From positions 1 to 24,864 of the IMG/VR virus record IMGVR_UViG_3300027746_000567: DNA of 24,864 nt; one strand, written 5' to 3'. This DNA is from a virus. Below are positions 15,535 to 23,043 of the stretch, in pieces (the first letter of the stretch is position 1; the number at the start of each line of letters is the position of its first letter). The notes beneath the pieces are model-generated. The model was not told where the DNA came from and ran no database searches. It saw only the letters and a list, made by a program, of their open reading frames with translations. The position numbers and the translations under genes are program-made.

Positions 15535-16356
15535 TTAACCCACGAGCGCCAACAGTCGCGCATACGCTAGTTCTTCAGTGGCCACCTTGTCAATCAATTT
15601 GTTTGACAGTGCCCGACTTGCGAGAAACGCCTGCCCTCGCATTGCATCGGCGGGCACGTTTCGGTTTCGCAACACGTTGGAACGGAAGAGGTCAAAGTTG
15701 TCCTGGACGTACTCGGTCAGCGACGCACGTTGAGCAGCCGTAAGCTCCGGCCCCATCATGGCGCCTTTGAGATCGCCCTCGGCGTTGGTGATTGGGTCCC
15801 ACTCCATGCCTTCCTCGGCCCACATTGCGGACGTTGAAATCCACGGAATGATTGCGCCAATGCTGCCCACAGTTGCCGACGGCGACGCCCAGATTTCGCG
15901 GCAACTTACGGCAATGTTGTACGCCGCTGAGCACGCCAGCCCGTCCGTATAGGCGAGCGTGGGCACCTTGCGGCTGATCATTTGCAACGCGTCGGCCACT
16001 TCAGAATTACCATTGCAAGCACCGCCGGGAGAATCAATCTCCAGCCAAATTCCACGGCAACGGGCTTCCATCGCGGCTTCAAGTTCGTCCTCAATGTCTT
16101 CATAGTCAGTTGCACCACAACATTTTTCTATGGGAGAAATATCACGGGCCAACGTACCGCAAATCTCGATGTGAGCGATGCCGTTAGCGTCGATCATCAT
16201 CGGCTCGCGAGGATTCATCATCATGCTCATATCCGGCATCTCGTATTTGTCGCCGTTGATACGCGGACGCAAAATGCGGTCGATTGCCGCAAATCCTGCG
16301 GGGGAAATAAACCACGGCTCGCCGTAAACTTTGGAAATGATGCGGGAGAAACTCAT
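15535..16356 (-). CDS. Head maturation protease, S49 (SppA-like) family (273 aa)
   Basis: Sequence order matches S49 peptidases. HIEICGTLARDISP is the first strand, WLEIDSPGGACNGNSEVADA is the oxyanion/Gly region, and GLACSAAYNIA carries the nucleophile Ser143. ASPSATVGSIGAI is next, and the general-base Lys is probably Lys197 in EGDLKGAM; the 54-residue gap is close to the Ser147/Lys199 pair of B. subtilis SppA. There is no signal peptide. In phage heads such enzymes cleave scaffold, portal-associated or capsid proteins inside the prohead. The gene overlaps the portal by ATGA and the scaffold candidate follows. Processing of that scaffold is a likely job. Confidence 0.92.
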   Translation of the reverse strand: MSFSRIISKVYGEPWFISPAGFAAIDRILRPRINGDKYEMPDMSMMMNPREPMMIDANGIAHIEICGTLARDISPIEKCCGATDYEDIEDELEAAMEARCRGIWLEIDSPGGACNGNSEVADALQMISRKVPTLAYTDGLACSAAYNIAVSCREIWASPSATVGSIGAIIPWISTSAMWAEEGMEWDPITNAEGDLKGAMMGPELTAAQRASLTEYVQDNFDLFRSNVLRNRNVPADAMRGQAFLASRALSNKLIDKVATEELAYARLLALVG

Positions 16357-17849
16357 GGCGTTGGAGTTGGTAACATGTCAGGCGGTTGCCCGTTAGGAGT
16401 TAAAATTCCGAACACACTGCGAGGCAGGTTGCTGCGCTCCATGCGTGCGCGGATATTAAGCTCGTCTTGCTCGATGGCGTCGAGGTGCTCGTCGATAGTA
16501 AGCCCGCCTTCGCCGAGGATCTCGGACATCGAACGCATGCCGGCACGGTAGCCTTCGATGGCGTCTCGCGAGGCGTAGCCGCTGTCAGCGGTCAGGCGTG
16601 GAGGCGACGTAAAACGGAACTGGTATGCGCCTCCCTTGTCTTTGTCCGCACCTTTGTAAGCTGGCAGCAAGCCCAACTCGACAGCGCGAGCCACTGCAAA
16701 AGCACATCGACGTTTGCACGCTTGCGACAGGTATTGATGACGGTCAGAGGTAACCCGGTTGACCTGTTCCAAAACGATCCGCGCACTTGCGCCGCCCATT
16801 TTATCGAGTCCCCAGACGTATTCAACGGGCCAGCCCATCGCGAGACACGCCTGCTTAATGAGACGTTCTTGCAATCGGTCTTGCGCCTCAGACGGGATTT
16901 CGGATTTGAGCTGTGTTACGTTTTCGCCTGGTTGAAAATATTGGATCGTCCCGCCTTGCATTTGCTCCATGCGAATTCCAGTCGGATTGATGGACGCCTG
17001 CTCAGAAAGCGCGTAAGCGGGGTCGCTCACGTCGGCGATGCCCGTCTGGTTGGTAACGACTAGGCCGATTTTAGCAGCCATCTGCGACGCAACGCGAATA
17101 TCGTTTCCGAGCGTCGCTAAGCAGCGAAGGTCAAGGATAGCTGGCGCTAGAGCCGAGATGCCGCGAGCCTGTCCGACTTCGCGAGGGTCACGAGTAAGCT
17201 GTGCAGCGGTTGACGGAATGTCACGGTCATCCGCGGGCGTCTTACCAAGCACGCGGTAAGCTACAGCCCGCCCCAAGCGCGAGAGGATGACGCCGTTGAC
17301 CATTTCGAGTCCGGCGTATGGGCCTTCGGTGAGCGGCCCCGTCATGAGATCGCGAACGCCCATCTGATGCCATGGCACCTGTTGAAGCTGCGGAAAGCCC
17401 GTAGCGGTCGTCGTCAGGATCGTCAGCATGTCGCCGTCACGGTCAATTCCGACGGACTCCAGAAACAACCCATCCCACCACGAAGAGCCGTCAACGTAGC
17501 AAATTTGCATCCAGTCGTTTAGCCAAGCCTCAGCGAGTTTGCCCCACGCCTTATCTTCGCCCGTAAATATTGGGCGCATTGCCTTTCCGATTGTCAGAAA
17601 CGCCCGCTGATCGATAGCCCCGTTGACTACGCCTACGTTCCAATAAAGTTTTCTCGCTGCGCTAGTTAGCGTTCGCCACTCGCCAACGGGTAACTCTTGG
17701 TTGATCCCTTGAGTGTGATTCTGTTGAAATGGTTGCAGCCCCCATGCGCCCCCCTCCACAAGTCGCTGCCGACGATATACATCGTACTCCGAGCGCACGC
17801 TTGGCACGATCGGTTTGAAAAGCGTTTTGAGTCGTTGAAGGAAACTCAT
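16353..17849 (-). CDS. Portal protein, lambda family (498 aa)
   Basis: The portal forms the dodecameric ring at one capsid vertex through which DNA is pumped. Family landmarks run in order: a basic start (MSFLQRLKTLFKP), VVNGAIDQRAFLTIGKAM, a long alpha-beta body with GIDRDGDMLTILTTTATGFP and MVNGVILSRLGRAVAYRVLG, the wing-like ISALAPAILDLRCLATLGND, and the stem/clip region with QLKSEIPSEAQDRLQERLIK and CLAMGWPVEYVWGLDKMGGA. Length 498 fits lambda gpB-type portals. Start overlaps the connector stop and the end overlaps the protease, both by ATGA. Confidence 0.94.
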   Translation of the reverse strand: MSFLQRLKTLFKPIVPSVRSEYDVYRRQRLVEGGAWGLQPFQQNHTQGINQELPVGEWRTLTSAARKLYWNVGVVNGAIDQRAFLTIGKAMRPIFTGEDKAWGKLAEAWLNDWMQICYVDGSSWWDGLFLESVGIDRDGDMLTILTTTATGFPQLQQVPWHQMGVRDLMTGPLTEGPYAGLEMVNGVILSRLGRAVAYRVLGKTPADDRDIPSTAAQLTRDPREVGQARGISALAPAILDLRCLATLGNDIRVASQMAAKIGLVVTNQTGIADVSDPAYALSEQASINPTGIRMEQMQGGTIQYFQPGENVTQLKSEIPSEAQDRLQERLIKQACLAMGWPVEYVWGLDKMGGASARIVLEQVNRVTSDRHQYLSQACKRRCAFAVARAVELGLLPAYKGADKDKGGAYQFRFTSPPRLTADSGYASRDAIEGYRAGMRSMSEILGEGGLTIDEHLDAIEQDELNIRARMERSNLPRSVFGILTPNGQPPDMLPTPTP

Positions 17850-18112
17850 ACAAATCGTGCGGTCGTCCGCGTTACAGGTGCGCAGATCCCGCGCTCCTTG
17901 TGCTCGATGGCGGTCTGCGCGTACATCTGGATATCTAACGCGCTCAACGTCGTCCCGATGCCAAAAGTAAATGACGATCCGTTGACCGTGGAGCCGATTA
18001 GAACGCCTTGCCCGCCAACGCTTAAGTCAAAGCGCCCATCCCGCAACTCGTAAAGCTCCTCGGTAGACCGGGAGAGAAATACCTTAAGGATGATGCGAAA
18101 AACAGGTGCCAC
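17846..18112 (-). CDS. gpW-like head-tail connector candidate (88 aa)
   Basis: The start is GTG 18112 (MAPVFRIILKVFLSRSTEEL). An upstream in-frame ATG would run through a perfect terminator stem, and GTG 18112 lies 15 bases after the GCTTTAC tail, the same spacing as the TerL start. The helix-strand-helix pattern TEELYELRDGRFDLSVGGQG, VLIGSTVNGSSFTFG and then LDIQMYAQTAIEHKERG resembles gpW-type proteins, which in lambda lie between terminase and portal. The Arg/Val-rich end (CAPVTRTTARFV) is extra. Homology is not proven. Confidence 0.72.
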   Translation of the reverse strand: MAPVFRIILKVFLSRSTEELYELRDGRFDLSVGGQGVLIGSTVNGSSFTFGIGTTLSALDIQMYAQTAIEHKERGICAPVTRTTARFV

Positions 18113-18130
18113 AATAATAGACTCGGCGTA

Positions 18131-18172
18131 AAGCAAAAAACGGGGCGCGGGCCAATGACCTCCCGCGCCCCG
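18131..18172 (-). terminator. Intrinsic terminator/leader with GCTTTAC tail after TerL
   Basis: On the minus strand CGGGGCGCGGG (18172-18162) pairs perfectly with CCCGCGCCCCG (18151-18141) around a 10-base loop, followed by six T and GCTTTAC. This is an 11-bp GC stem plus T-run, a strong rho-independent terminator by sequence. It lies between the TerL stop (18204) and the connector GTG (18112), so head genes below it need read-through, antitermination or a promoter. Confidence 0.85.
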
Positions 18173-18203
18173 CACCTAAAACAAAAACAACCCAGCCCAG
18201 AGA

Positions 18204-19985
18204 CTACTCGGTTGCCTGCGGTTCGTCAACAACATCCTCGCTGAGATCCGGCAACGCGCCTAACATCATTGCGACAACGACCTGCATGGCTTCGCAATCC
18301 CACATGTGATTTGGTCGGTGTGTTTTCGTCCACCGCTTACGGGTACGTTTGGTGACTTTGTCCACCACATCACGCTTCCGTTCGGAGTTAAGATGCAGCA
18401 AATATTCACGCGGCACGTCGTGTGGAAACTCCCACGTAGGCGAGCCGATTGTGCGCAGGCGAGCCAGGACGTCTTTAACCGGATCCGACGCCCAATGGAA
18501 GAAAAGCACCATTGCCGAGCGGCCCGTCTGTTTCGATTTTGCCGTTGGTGCCGGGACGTAATCCGGCTTGGAAAACAACCGTCGAACCGTCCGGCCTTGT
18601 TTGTTTTTTGAGCTGAACCAATCCTCGCCGCGCCCGATGAGCGCCGTCCAACCGTACTGTGCGCAGCGGTCATAGACAACGCCATGAAAGCTATTGCCAG
18701 CGTCCATGCACGTCTTTTTGTCTGCGACTTTATAGCGCGTTTGAATCTCTCGCAATTTGTCGAGCGTTAGCACTCGACCACAGTATAACAGCCGAGATGT
18801 CCCAGAATTTGTCCAAGCTCTGATCACAGCCCAATAGTGATCTTGCTGCACGTCAATCGTCATCAACCGGATCATCTCGTCTGCAATCTGCCGCCCGTCC
18901 TCCATGTCGGCAGCGTTGTAATCAGCCGCTTCCATCTCAACGCTCGGCAACTCCAATTCCTTCGGCCACGGTTGCGCCAACTTCTTCATTTTGAAGTCTT
19001 TCAGCGGTTCCAACAACCCCAAGTGCTTTGCGTCGTTTGCGCGCACCCAACTGATTGCCAAATCACTCCACTTAATCCACCAGACGCATTGCGCGGGTAG
19101 CCAGTAGCTAACATGCCCGTCCATTGCGTCGCCGTCCTCAGCGACCCAGCGCGAGCGGTCAGCTAGTGCGCGGCGTGCCTGCGTTGTGTCTGGTGTTGAG
19201 TGCTCACAATGCGGGCAGACGTGCCGCACCGATGCCGATAACGCGCCCCATTGCCACTCGCCGTGCTCGTTTTTGACCTCGTCGTATTTGTAGTTGGTCC
19301 AATCAGGTTTGATTAACGCTCCACATTTTATGCAGTCGAACGCCCAGTAGTGCCGCTTGCCCGCATCCCATTCGTCGTCGAGCTGGTGCGGTTCCTCATG
19401 CGCCTGACTGACGATAACGGTTTTGCGGTCGAAGCGGTCGTGATGCCGCGCTTTGAACTGGCCAATGAGATTTGAGTACGTCCACGCCTCGTCGAGGAAC
19501 AAATGCTTCACGCTTTTCTCCTGCGCGTTGGACACGTTGGCGCCGCCCGCCATTAGCGCCATGTGCGGGAAAATGATGGCGTCTTTGCGCACCTTGAACC
19601 GATTGCTTGGCATCAGCGCCGCCACAGGCCCGCAACTGTGTAGGACTGGGAGCAACCGCTGCTCCATCCAGTCCACCGCAGTCTGGTCGGTCTGCGTAAT
19701 AAACAAACTCGGACCCGGATCGTGCGCTACAATCAGCGTTGAGAGCGCCTCCAGGAGCGTTGACTTGCCTGCGCCCGTACATGCTCTGACGTAAATTTGC
19801 CGCGTCCTCGGATTGGAGAACTCAGCGATGACGTCATTCCACCACGGGCCTTGTTGCCGGGTGAACCGCGTCGACCGTGCCGAGTGCGGAAACTGAACGT
19901 GCTCTTCCAGCCAGTCCAGCGGGTTGCCCTGAAACGGAAGGTGAATTCCGCGAGCAAAGCCCGTTAATAATTGTTGCGCCGCCAT
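18204..19985 (-). CDS. Terminase large subunit, GpA family (593 aa)
   Basis: This ATP-driven DNA packaging motor also has the nuclease that cuts concatemers. Counted from ATG 19985 (MAAQQLLTGFARGIHLPF), Walker A GAGKST is at residues 71-76 and Walker B LFLDEA at 162-167. Two CxxC pairs (CIKC at 218-221, CPHC at 257-260) probably bind zinc, as in many GpA proteins. The nuclease domain begins at MTIDVQQDHYW (Asp378), with AGNSFHGVVYDRCAQYGW and GRGEDWFSS later. The upstream TTG in the same frame would overlap the stem-loop leader and is unlikely. TerS lies just upstream. GpA terminases usually cut cos sites. The C-terminus (DLSEDVVDEPQATE) should dock to the portal. Confidence 0.95.
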   Translation of the reverse strand: MAAQQLLTGFARGIHLPFQGNPLDWLEEHVQFPHSARSTRFTRQQGPWWNDVIAEFSNPRTRQIYVRACTGAGKSTLLEALSTLIVAHDPGPSLFITQTDQTAVDWMEQRLLPVLHSCGPVAALMPSNRFKVRKDAIIFPHMALMAGGANVSNAQEKSVKHLFLDEAWTYSNLIGQFKARHHDRFDRKTVIVSQAHEEPHQLDDEWDAGKRHYWAFDCIKCGALIKPDWTNYKYDEVKNEHGEWQWGALSASVRHVCPHCEHSTPDTTQARRALADRSRWVAEDGDAMDGHVSYWLPAQCVWWIKWSDLAISWVRANDAKHLGLLEPLKDFKMKKLAQPWPKELELPSVEMEAADYNAADMEDGRQIADEMIRLMTIDVQQDHYWAVIRAWTNSGTSRLLYCGRVLTLDKLREIQTRYKVADKKTCMDAGNSFHGVVYDRCAQYGWTALIGRGEDWFSSKNKQGRTVRRLFSKPDYVPAPTAKSKQTGRSAMVLFFHWASDPVKDVLARLRTIGSPTWEFPHDVPREYLLHLNSERKRDVVDKVTKRTRKRWTKTHRPNHMWDCEAMQVVVAMMLGALPDLSEDVVDEPQATE

Positions 19986-20003
19986 ACAATAGCGTGCGCC
20001 GTA

Positions 20004-20034
20004 AAGCAAACGACCCGCGACAGTTAAGCGCGGG
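20004..20034 (-). terminator. Stem-loop with GCTTTAC tail upstream of TerL
   Basis: On the minus strand CCCGCG (20034-20029) pairs with CGCGGG (20019-20014) around nine bases, then TCGTTTGCTTTAC. The TerL ATG is 15 bases beyond. The stem is short and the T-run weak, so it may be an attenuator or translational leader rather than a full terminator. The tail is the same as in the two sister stems. Confidence 0.6.
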
Positions 20035-20045
20035 CCTTGGTTGCG

Positions 20046-20537
20046 TTACGTTGTCGGCTCTTGCAATCGTCGCCCCGTCGCATCTAAAAGTTGCGTCCAT
20101 CGTGCCGTTAGCCTTTCGCCGATTGTGATCTCATCCAGCCCCGCGAGCTGCCCGCGTAAGTCGCTGATCATGGCCTGCCCCTCGGAGCAGAGCACGGACG
20201 CAATGGTTTGATTTGCCTCAGCCACCGCCGCAATATCTATCAATTTTCCTTTTTCGGCCTGTAATCGCACATCAAGTCTAGCGCATTCTAAAACCAATTT
20301 GCGCCTTTTCATCTCAGGTGCGCTTTCATCTACGCTCGCGCCCGAACTCACGTCAGATCCAACGTTTGCGGAATCTGATTTCTTCAAAAACAAAATGTAA
20401 TTTTTGACACTTTCCCACAGCAAATATTTCCCATGGCTTGCTTTTTTCACAACCCCTTCTTTTGCAAGTTCTTGGATTCTCCGTTTTGTAACCCCAAAAA
20501 CCTCCGTCAAAATATCCACCGTGACTTCTTGCGCCAT
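20046..20537 (-). CDS. Terminase small subunit, Nu1-like (163 aa)
   Basis: The N-terminal winged helix-turn-helix (residues about 6-50: VTVDILTEVFGVTKRRIQEL, then GKYLLWESVKNYILFLKK) is the DNA-binding domain that recognises the packaging site. A Ser-rich linker follows (SDSANVGSDVSSGASVDES), then a helical part with EMKRRKLVLECARLDVRLQA for self-assembly and contact with TerL. Length and order fit phage lambda gpNu1 and its relatives. It lies directly before TerL. The upstream gap is where a cos site would be expected. Confidence 0.9.
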   Translation of the reverse strand: MAQEVTVDILTEVFGVTKRRIQELAKEGVVKKASHGKYLLWESVKNYILFLKKSDSANVGSDVSSGASVDESAPEMKRRKLVLECARLDVRLQAEKGKLIDIAAVAEANQTIASVLCSEGQAMISDLRGQLAGLDEITIGERLTARWTQLLDATGRRLQEPTT

Positions 20538-20674
20538 TAAAAATGAGCGTTATTGCAAGAGTCGCTCCCCTCTGTAATGCTAACTACCGGACGAACTTGC
20601 CGAAGCTGCTGATTGCGCAGCTCTAAACATAGCCGTCTTAGATCCAATATTTGCGCCTCTCATAGATTTTCAGG
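20538..20674 (-). other. Gap upstream of TerS, candidate cos region
   Basis: The 137 bases have no convincing gene. On the minus strand they contain a dyad AGCTGC-7-GCAGCT and, 30 bases before the TerS start, GAGGGGAGCGACTC (20572-20559). The latter loosely resembles the lambda cosN core (GGGCGGCGACCT), and in lambda cos lies just upstream of nu1. The likeness is short and could be chance. Confidence 0.35.
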
Positions 20675-21043
20675 TTACTCAATTATTCCGACCTCGTCAA
20701 TCAATTTCAACTTCTTAAACGGCTTTGCTTTTGGCTTATTTTGCGGAGTCAATGTAATTCCTAGCACTTTAGCTAAATGCTCACCGTTAATGTATTTATC
20801 TCCCAAAGTTCCGCCGCATAATTTCTCTAAAAATTGGTTTTTTTGCGCTCGATTTGCAAAGCAAACCGCAAACCAATATTCACTGTCTGTGTTGTCTACA
20901 AAGGTAGACTTTTCTTGAGCTGCATTTTTTTTGAATAATGACAACACCTCATTTAGTTCGGTTTTGGAATCCACTTCGGCGTCTCCGGTCATGACAATAT
21001 TTAATGGATTTTCAATCTCCGGCTTTAGGTCTTCAAGTTTCAT
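20675..21043 (-). CDS. Partner of the PP-loop ATPase, unrecognised (122 aa)
   Basis: This soluble 122-residue protein is acidic at the start and basic at the end (PQNKPKAKPFKKLKLIDEV). The central part, EYWFAVCFANRAQKNQFLEK, GDKYINGEHLAKVLGI, is the most conserved-looking segment and recalls a small phage protein seen near terminase genes elsewhere; I cannot name it. The gene overlaps the PP-loop gene by ATGA and shares its low GC, unlike the genes on either side. The two probably arrived and act together. Confidence 0.82.
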   Translation of the reverse strand: MKLEDLKPEIENPLNIVMTGDAEVDSKTELNEVLSLFKKNAAQEKSTFVDNTDSEYWFAVCFANRAQKNQFLEKLCGGTLGDKYINGEHLAKVLGITLTPQNKPKAKPFKKLKLIDEVGIIE

Positions 21044-21744
21044 AAATTTTCTTGTCTAAAAAGCTCCAAATCAGCCAGGGGAAACCATTCAAGGATCCTT
21101 TCAAAGTCCCTTGGAAAATGTTTTTTGATAGGCCCTAAAAATCGAGCATCCACGCCGTCAAAACTTCGCCCAAACAATTTGTAATCAATTGTAAGTTTTA
21201 CGCCTGCGCCACGCAGCGCACAACTCAACATGTCATTTTTCCAATCCCAAATCGGTAAGCATTTTTTTTTGCTTTTTATGAATGGCCCAAAACGTAAAAT
21301 TGAAGTTCTCCTTGCCAAAGAATCCGCCGCACGCACCCCTGAAAGCGTCCATGTTTCAGATGAGAGCTTTAAGTCAGCTTTTATTCTGGTTTCAAGGTCG
21401 GCATAATCAAAATTGGGCAAATCTGCATGTTCTAAAATTGCCAAATTTTGAGGAGCTTGAAACATAAACGCTCTCAATTGCCGATGCAAAGCTGGGTTTG
21501 GGTAGCGTTTAATTTGTTGCCCAAAAAACTTTTCGTAATATTGCAATCCCATTTCAACAAATTCTAAATCGGGAACGCTGTACATATAAAATGGGACTAT
21601 TTCAATTCCCAAATTTTGCACGGCTAACCAAGCGCCAACGGCATCTTTGCCCGCAGAAAATGAGAGCAACACCGGATTCCCTTGACGTTTTAATTCAGCT
21701 CGAACTTCAGAGGAGCTAGGTTGATTTTTAAAAATAATTAACAT
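21040..21744 (-). CDS. PP-loop ATPase, PAPS-reductase-like (234 aa)
   Basis: The PP-loop LLSFSAGKDAVGAW (residues 26-39; variant of SGGKDS) should bind ATP and activate a substrate by adenylation. Family features follow: VPDLEFVEMGLQYYEKFFG, then WTLSGVRAADSLARRTSILR (residues 132-151) and PIWDWKNDMLSC (164-175). The catalytic ECGLH Cys motif of true PAPS reductases is missing, so it is unlikely to make sulfite; the phage subfamily may modify nucleic acid or small molecules, and the DndC-like DNA modification enzymes are distant relatives. The base composition is clearly lower in GC than the flanking packaging genes (about 40% against about 60% by counting sample lines), which suggests later acquisition. 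It is transcribed after a 148-base gap. Confidence 0.88.
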   Translation of the reverse strand: MLIIFKNQPSSSEVRAELKRQGNPVLLSFSAGKDAVGAWLAVQNLGIEIVPFYMYSVPDLEFVEMGLQYYEKFFGQQIKRYPNPALHRQLRAFMFQAPQNLAILEHADLPNFDYADLETRIKADLKLSSETWTLSGVRAADSLARRTSILRFGPFIKSKKKCLPIWDWKNDMLSCALRGAGVKLTIDYKLFGRSFDGVDARFLGPIKKHFPRDFERILEWFPLADLELFRQENL

Positions 21745-21892
21745 TTCGCAACGTGTTACAATTTTAAAGCAAAATCTAATAAATTACCACGAAAAGCGAA
21801 CCTGAAATTTTTCGATTTTCGCACAAAAAGAGAGCACACGTCTGGACCAACACCCCGAATAAGGGTCGCGTAAAGAGATTCCTTACCGGGGG
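21745..21892 (-). other. AT-rich gap before the PP-loop gene
   Basis: The 148 bases hold no gene. The half nearest the PP-loop start is AT-rich (TTTATTAGATTTTGCTTTAA) and has no Shine-Dalgarno sequence; GCTTTA resembles the tails of the sister stems but has no strong stem. A promoter for the low-GC pair is plausible, yet I see no convincing -35/-10 pair. Confidence 0.4.
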
Positions 21893-22255
21893 TCATAGCC
21901 CAAGGTGCGCTTTTGCCCTCGCGCAGAGCTGCTGCATGCCCGCTCTGCTCATACCAACAGCCTCGGCAGACTCAGCCATCGAGCGGTGCTGCGTGCTGGC
22001 CCCGTGCCCGAGCGCCCAGGCTAATGCCAGCGGCCTTGCAAGTGGGTTGGCCTTGGCGTTGCCATCAAGCACCCAGTCAAGTAAGCGCGGCACGATGACG
22101 CTGACCGCGTGCGCCCGCTCGCGCTGACTGTACGCCTCGCAGACCATGGCGGCCTGCTGCACGTCGGTCGGCGACAGGCCCGACTCCTCTAGCATCTGCT
22201 CAAGCCCGAGTGGTTCGGGTTCGTCAAAGTGTGCGTTCGTGTGTGTCTCGTACAT
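21893..22255 (-). CDS. HTH protein, sigma-70-region-4-like (120 aa)
   Basis: The acidic N-terminus (HFDEPEPLGLEQMLEESGLS) is followed by a helical middle with RLLDWVLDGNAKANPLARP. The C-terminal helix-turn-helix (residues 91-119: RSMAESAEAVGMSRAGMQQL, CARAKAHLG) has the sigma region 4/LuxR-type pattern. It would bind DNA and could switch on the packaging and structural genes downstream, as phage late regulators do, or it could have another DNA role. GC is high, like the genes before it and unlike the pair after it. There is no clear Shine-Dalgarno sequence at the ATG; a second Met at residue 21 is an alternative. Confidence 0.82.
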   Translation of the reverse strand: MYETHTNAHFDEPEPLGLEQMLEESGLSPTDVQQAAMVCEAYSQRERAHAVSVIVPRLLDWVLDGNAKANPLARPLALAWALGHGASTQHRSMAESAEAVGMSRAGMQQLCARAKAHLGL

Positions 22256-22258
22256 GGG

Positions 22259-22372
22259 TTAAAGGTTGACAGCGGGCGAGCCAGCCAACAAGGCCAGCAA
22301 CAGAATGCCCATCCCGTGCGCACGTGCGCCGCCCGCTATCTCGTTTCGACTTACCGAATGCGACACTGCCAC
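22259..22372 (-). CDS. Possible 37-aa membrane peptide
   Basis: A GTG right after the preceding stop opens 37 codons that end three bases before the HTH start, filling the gap. The N-half is basic and polar (SHSVSRNEIAGGARAHG) and the C-half is a hydrophobic helix (MGILLLALLAGSPAVNL) like a signal or membrane segment. Its exact fit argues for a gene; the small size and rare start argue for caution. Confidence 0.35.
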   Translation of the reverse strand: MAVSHSVSRNEIAGGARAHGMGILLLALLAGSPAVNL

Positions 22373-22531
22373 CTAGTCCGAGGGTGCGTCAACACATTTT
22401 GCGCATCTGCGTCGTAAATCCTTAACGTCAGCGAGCGCCCGGTCTCGCTCTAAGGTTCGCCACGCTAACTCAATGCGTAGTTTTTGCTCGATGGTCAGCG
22501 GCTCTTCTTCTTGTTCTGTTTCGTCGGTCAT
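22373..22531 (-). CDS. Small charged protein (52 aa)
   Basis: ATG 22531 overlaps the stop of the preceding 67-aa gene by ATGA. The product is highly charged and helical: MTDETEQEEEPLTIEQKL, then RIELAWRTLERDRALADV and a CAKCVD zinc-type pair near the end. It resembles the other short coiled-coil proteins with a CxxC in this cluster (see 23885-24097). Function is unknown. Confidence 0.66.
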   Translation of the reverse strand: MTDETEQEEEPLTIEQKLRIELAWRTLERDRALADVKDLRRRCAKCVDAPSD

Positions 22532-22731
22532 TTTGCCTCCCGTGCTGCGGTAATTAACTTGTCTGCCTTCAACCTCGCCACCTCGGCTCGGGCTTCGTTG
22601 CGTTCTTTTTGCAACTCCTCCAGCCTGTCAGCCGCCTCACGCAGGCACGTTGCCGGTATGTCGTCAGGCGACTGTATGTCGTTGGCTAAAATCCGCAAAG
22701 CTGCGGCCAGTGTTTCTGTTTTTGATTTCAT
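22528..22731 (-). CDS. Small coiled-coil protein (67 aa)
   Basis: Sixty-seven residues, mostly one charged helix (REAADRLEELQKERNEARAE, VARLKADK), preceded by a short helical domain (LAAALRILANDIQSPDDIPA). It starts three bases after the upstream stop and overlaps the next gene by ATGA. It could be an oligomerising accessory protein of the early operon; no family is recognised. Confidence 0.74.
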   Translation of the reverse strand: MKSKTETLAAALRILANDIQSPDDIPATCLREAADRLEELQKERNEARAEVARLKADKLITAAREAK

Positions 22732-22734
22732 AAT

Positions 22735-23043
22735 TTATTCTTCCCATTTACCAAGCGTGCGCAGAAATGCCTCTGCGCGTTGGCGAGCGGTTGCTCGGAA
22801 ATACCATTGCTCGTCGTTGCGTTCGATATTTCGAGCCATGCGCCATAGTTGGTCGTCGGTTAAACTCCATTCGGCATCATGCATTGCGTTGAGGTCGTTG
22901 CAGTATGGTAATGGTTCGATAATGCTCTCAACTATGCTATTAACGTTTGTGCGGATCCATAACCAAGGCACACCGTTTGTTTCTTCTTTTGGTTTCCAAC
23001 CACACGCCTTAGCGATGGCCGCGTTAATTTGTTCGTTAGTCAT
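22735..23043 (-). CDS. Phage ABA-sandwich domain protein (102 aa)
   Basis: The sequence has the conserved marks of the small 'phage ABA sandwich' family: MTNEQINAAIAKACGWK at the start, LPYCNDLNAMHDAEWSLTDD in the middle, and ATARQRAEAFLRTLGKWEE at the end. The family is widespread in phage early regions and has no known activity. It is coupled to the preceding 58-aa gene by ATGA and lies four bases before the next gene. The family call is good, function unknown. Confidence 0.86.
   Translation of the reverse strand: MTNEQINAAIAKACGWKPKEETNGVPWLWIRTNVNSIVESIIEPLPYCNDLNAMHDAEWSLTDDQLWRMARNIERNDEQWYFRATARQRAEAFLRTLGKWEE

Noticed and set aside
20580-20663. A 27-codon minus-strand frame (MRGANIGSKTAMFR...) in the gap before TerS
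   Set aside because: No ribosome-binding site or overlap with neighbours, low-complexity Ser/Ala end, and it covers the region better explained as a packaging site.
21040-21744. Calling the PP-loop protein a true PAPS reductase of sulfur assimilation
   Set aside because: The catalytic ECGLH motif is absent; only the nucleotide-binding core fits.
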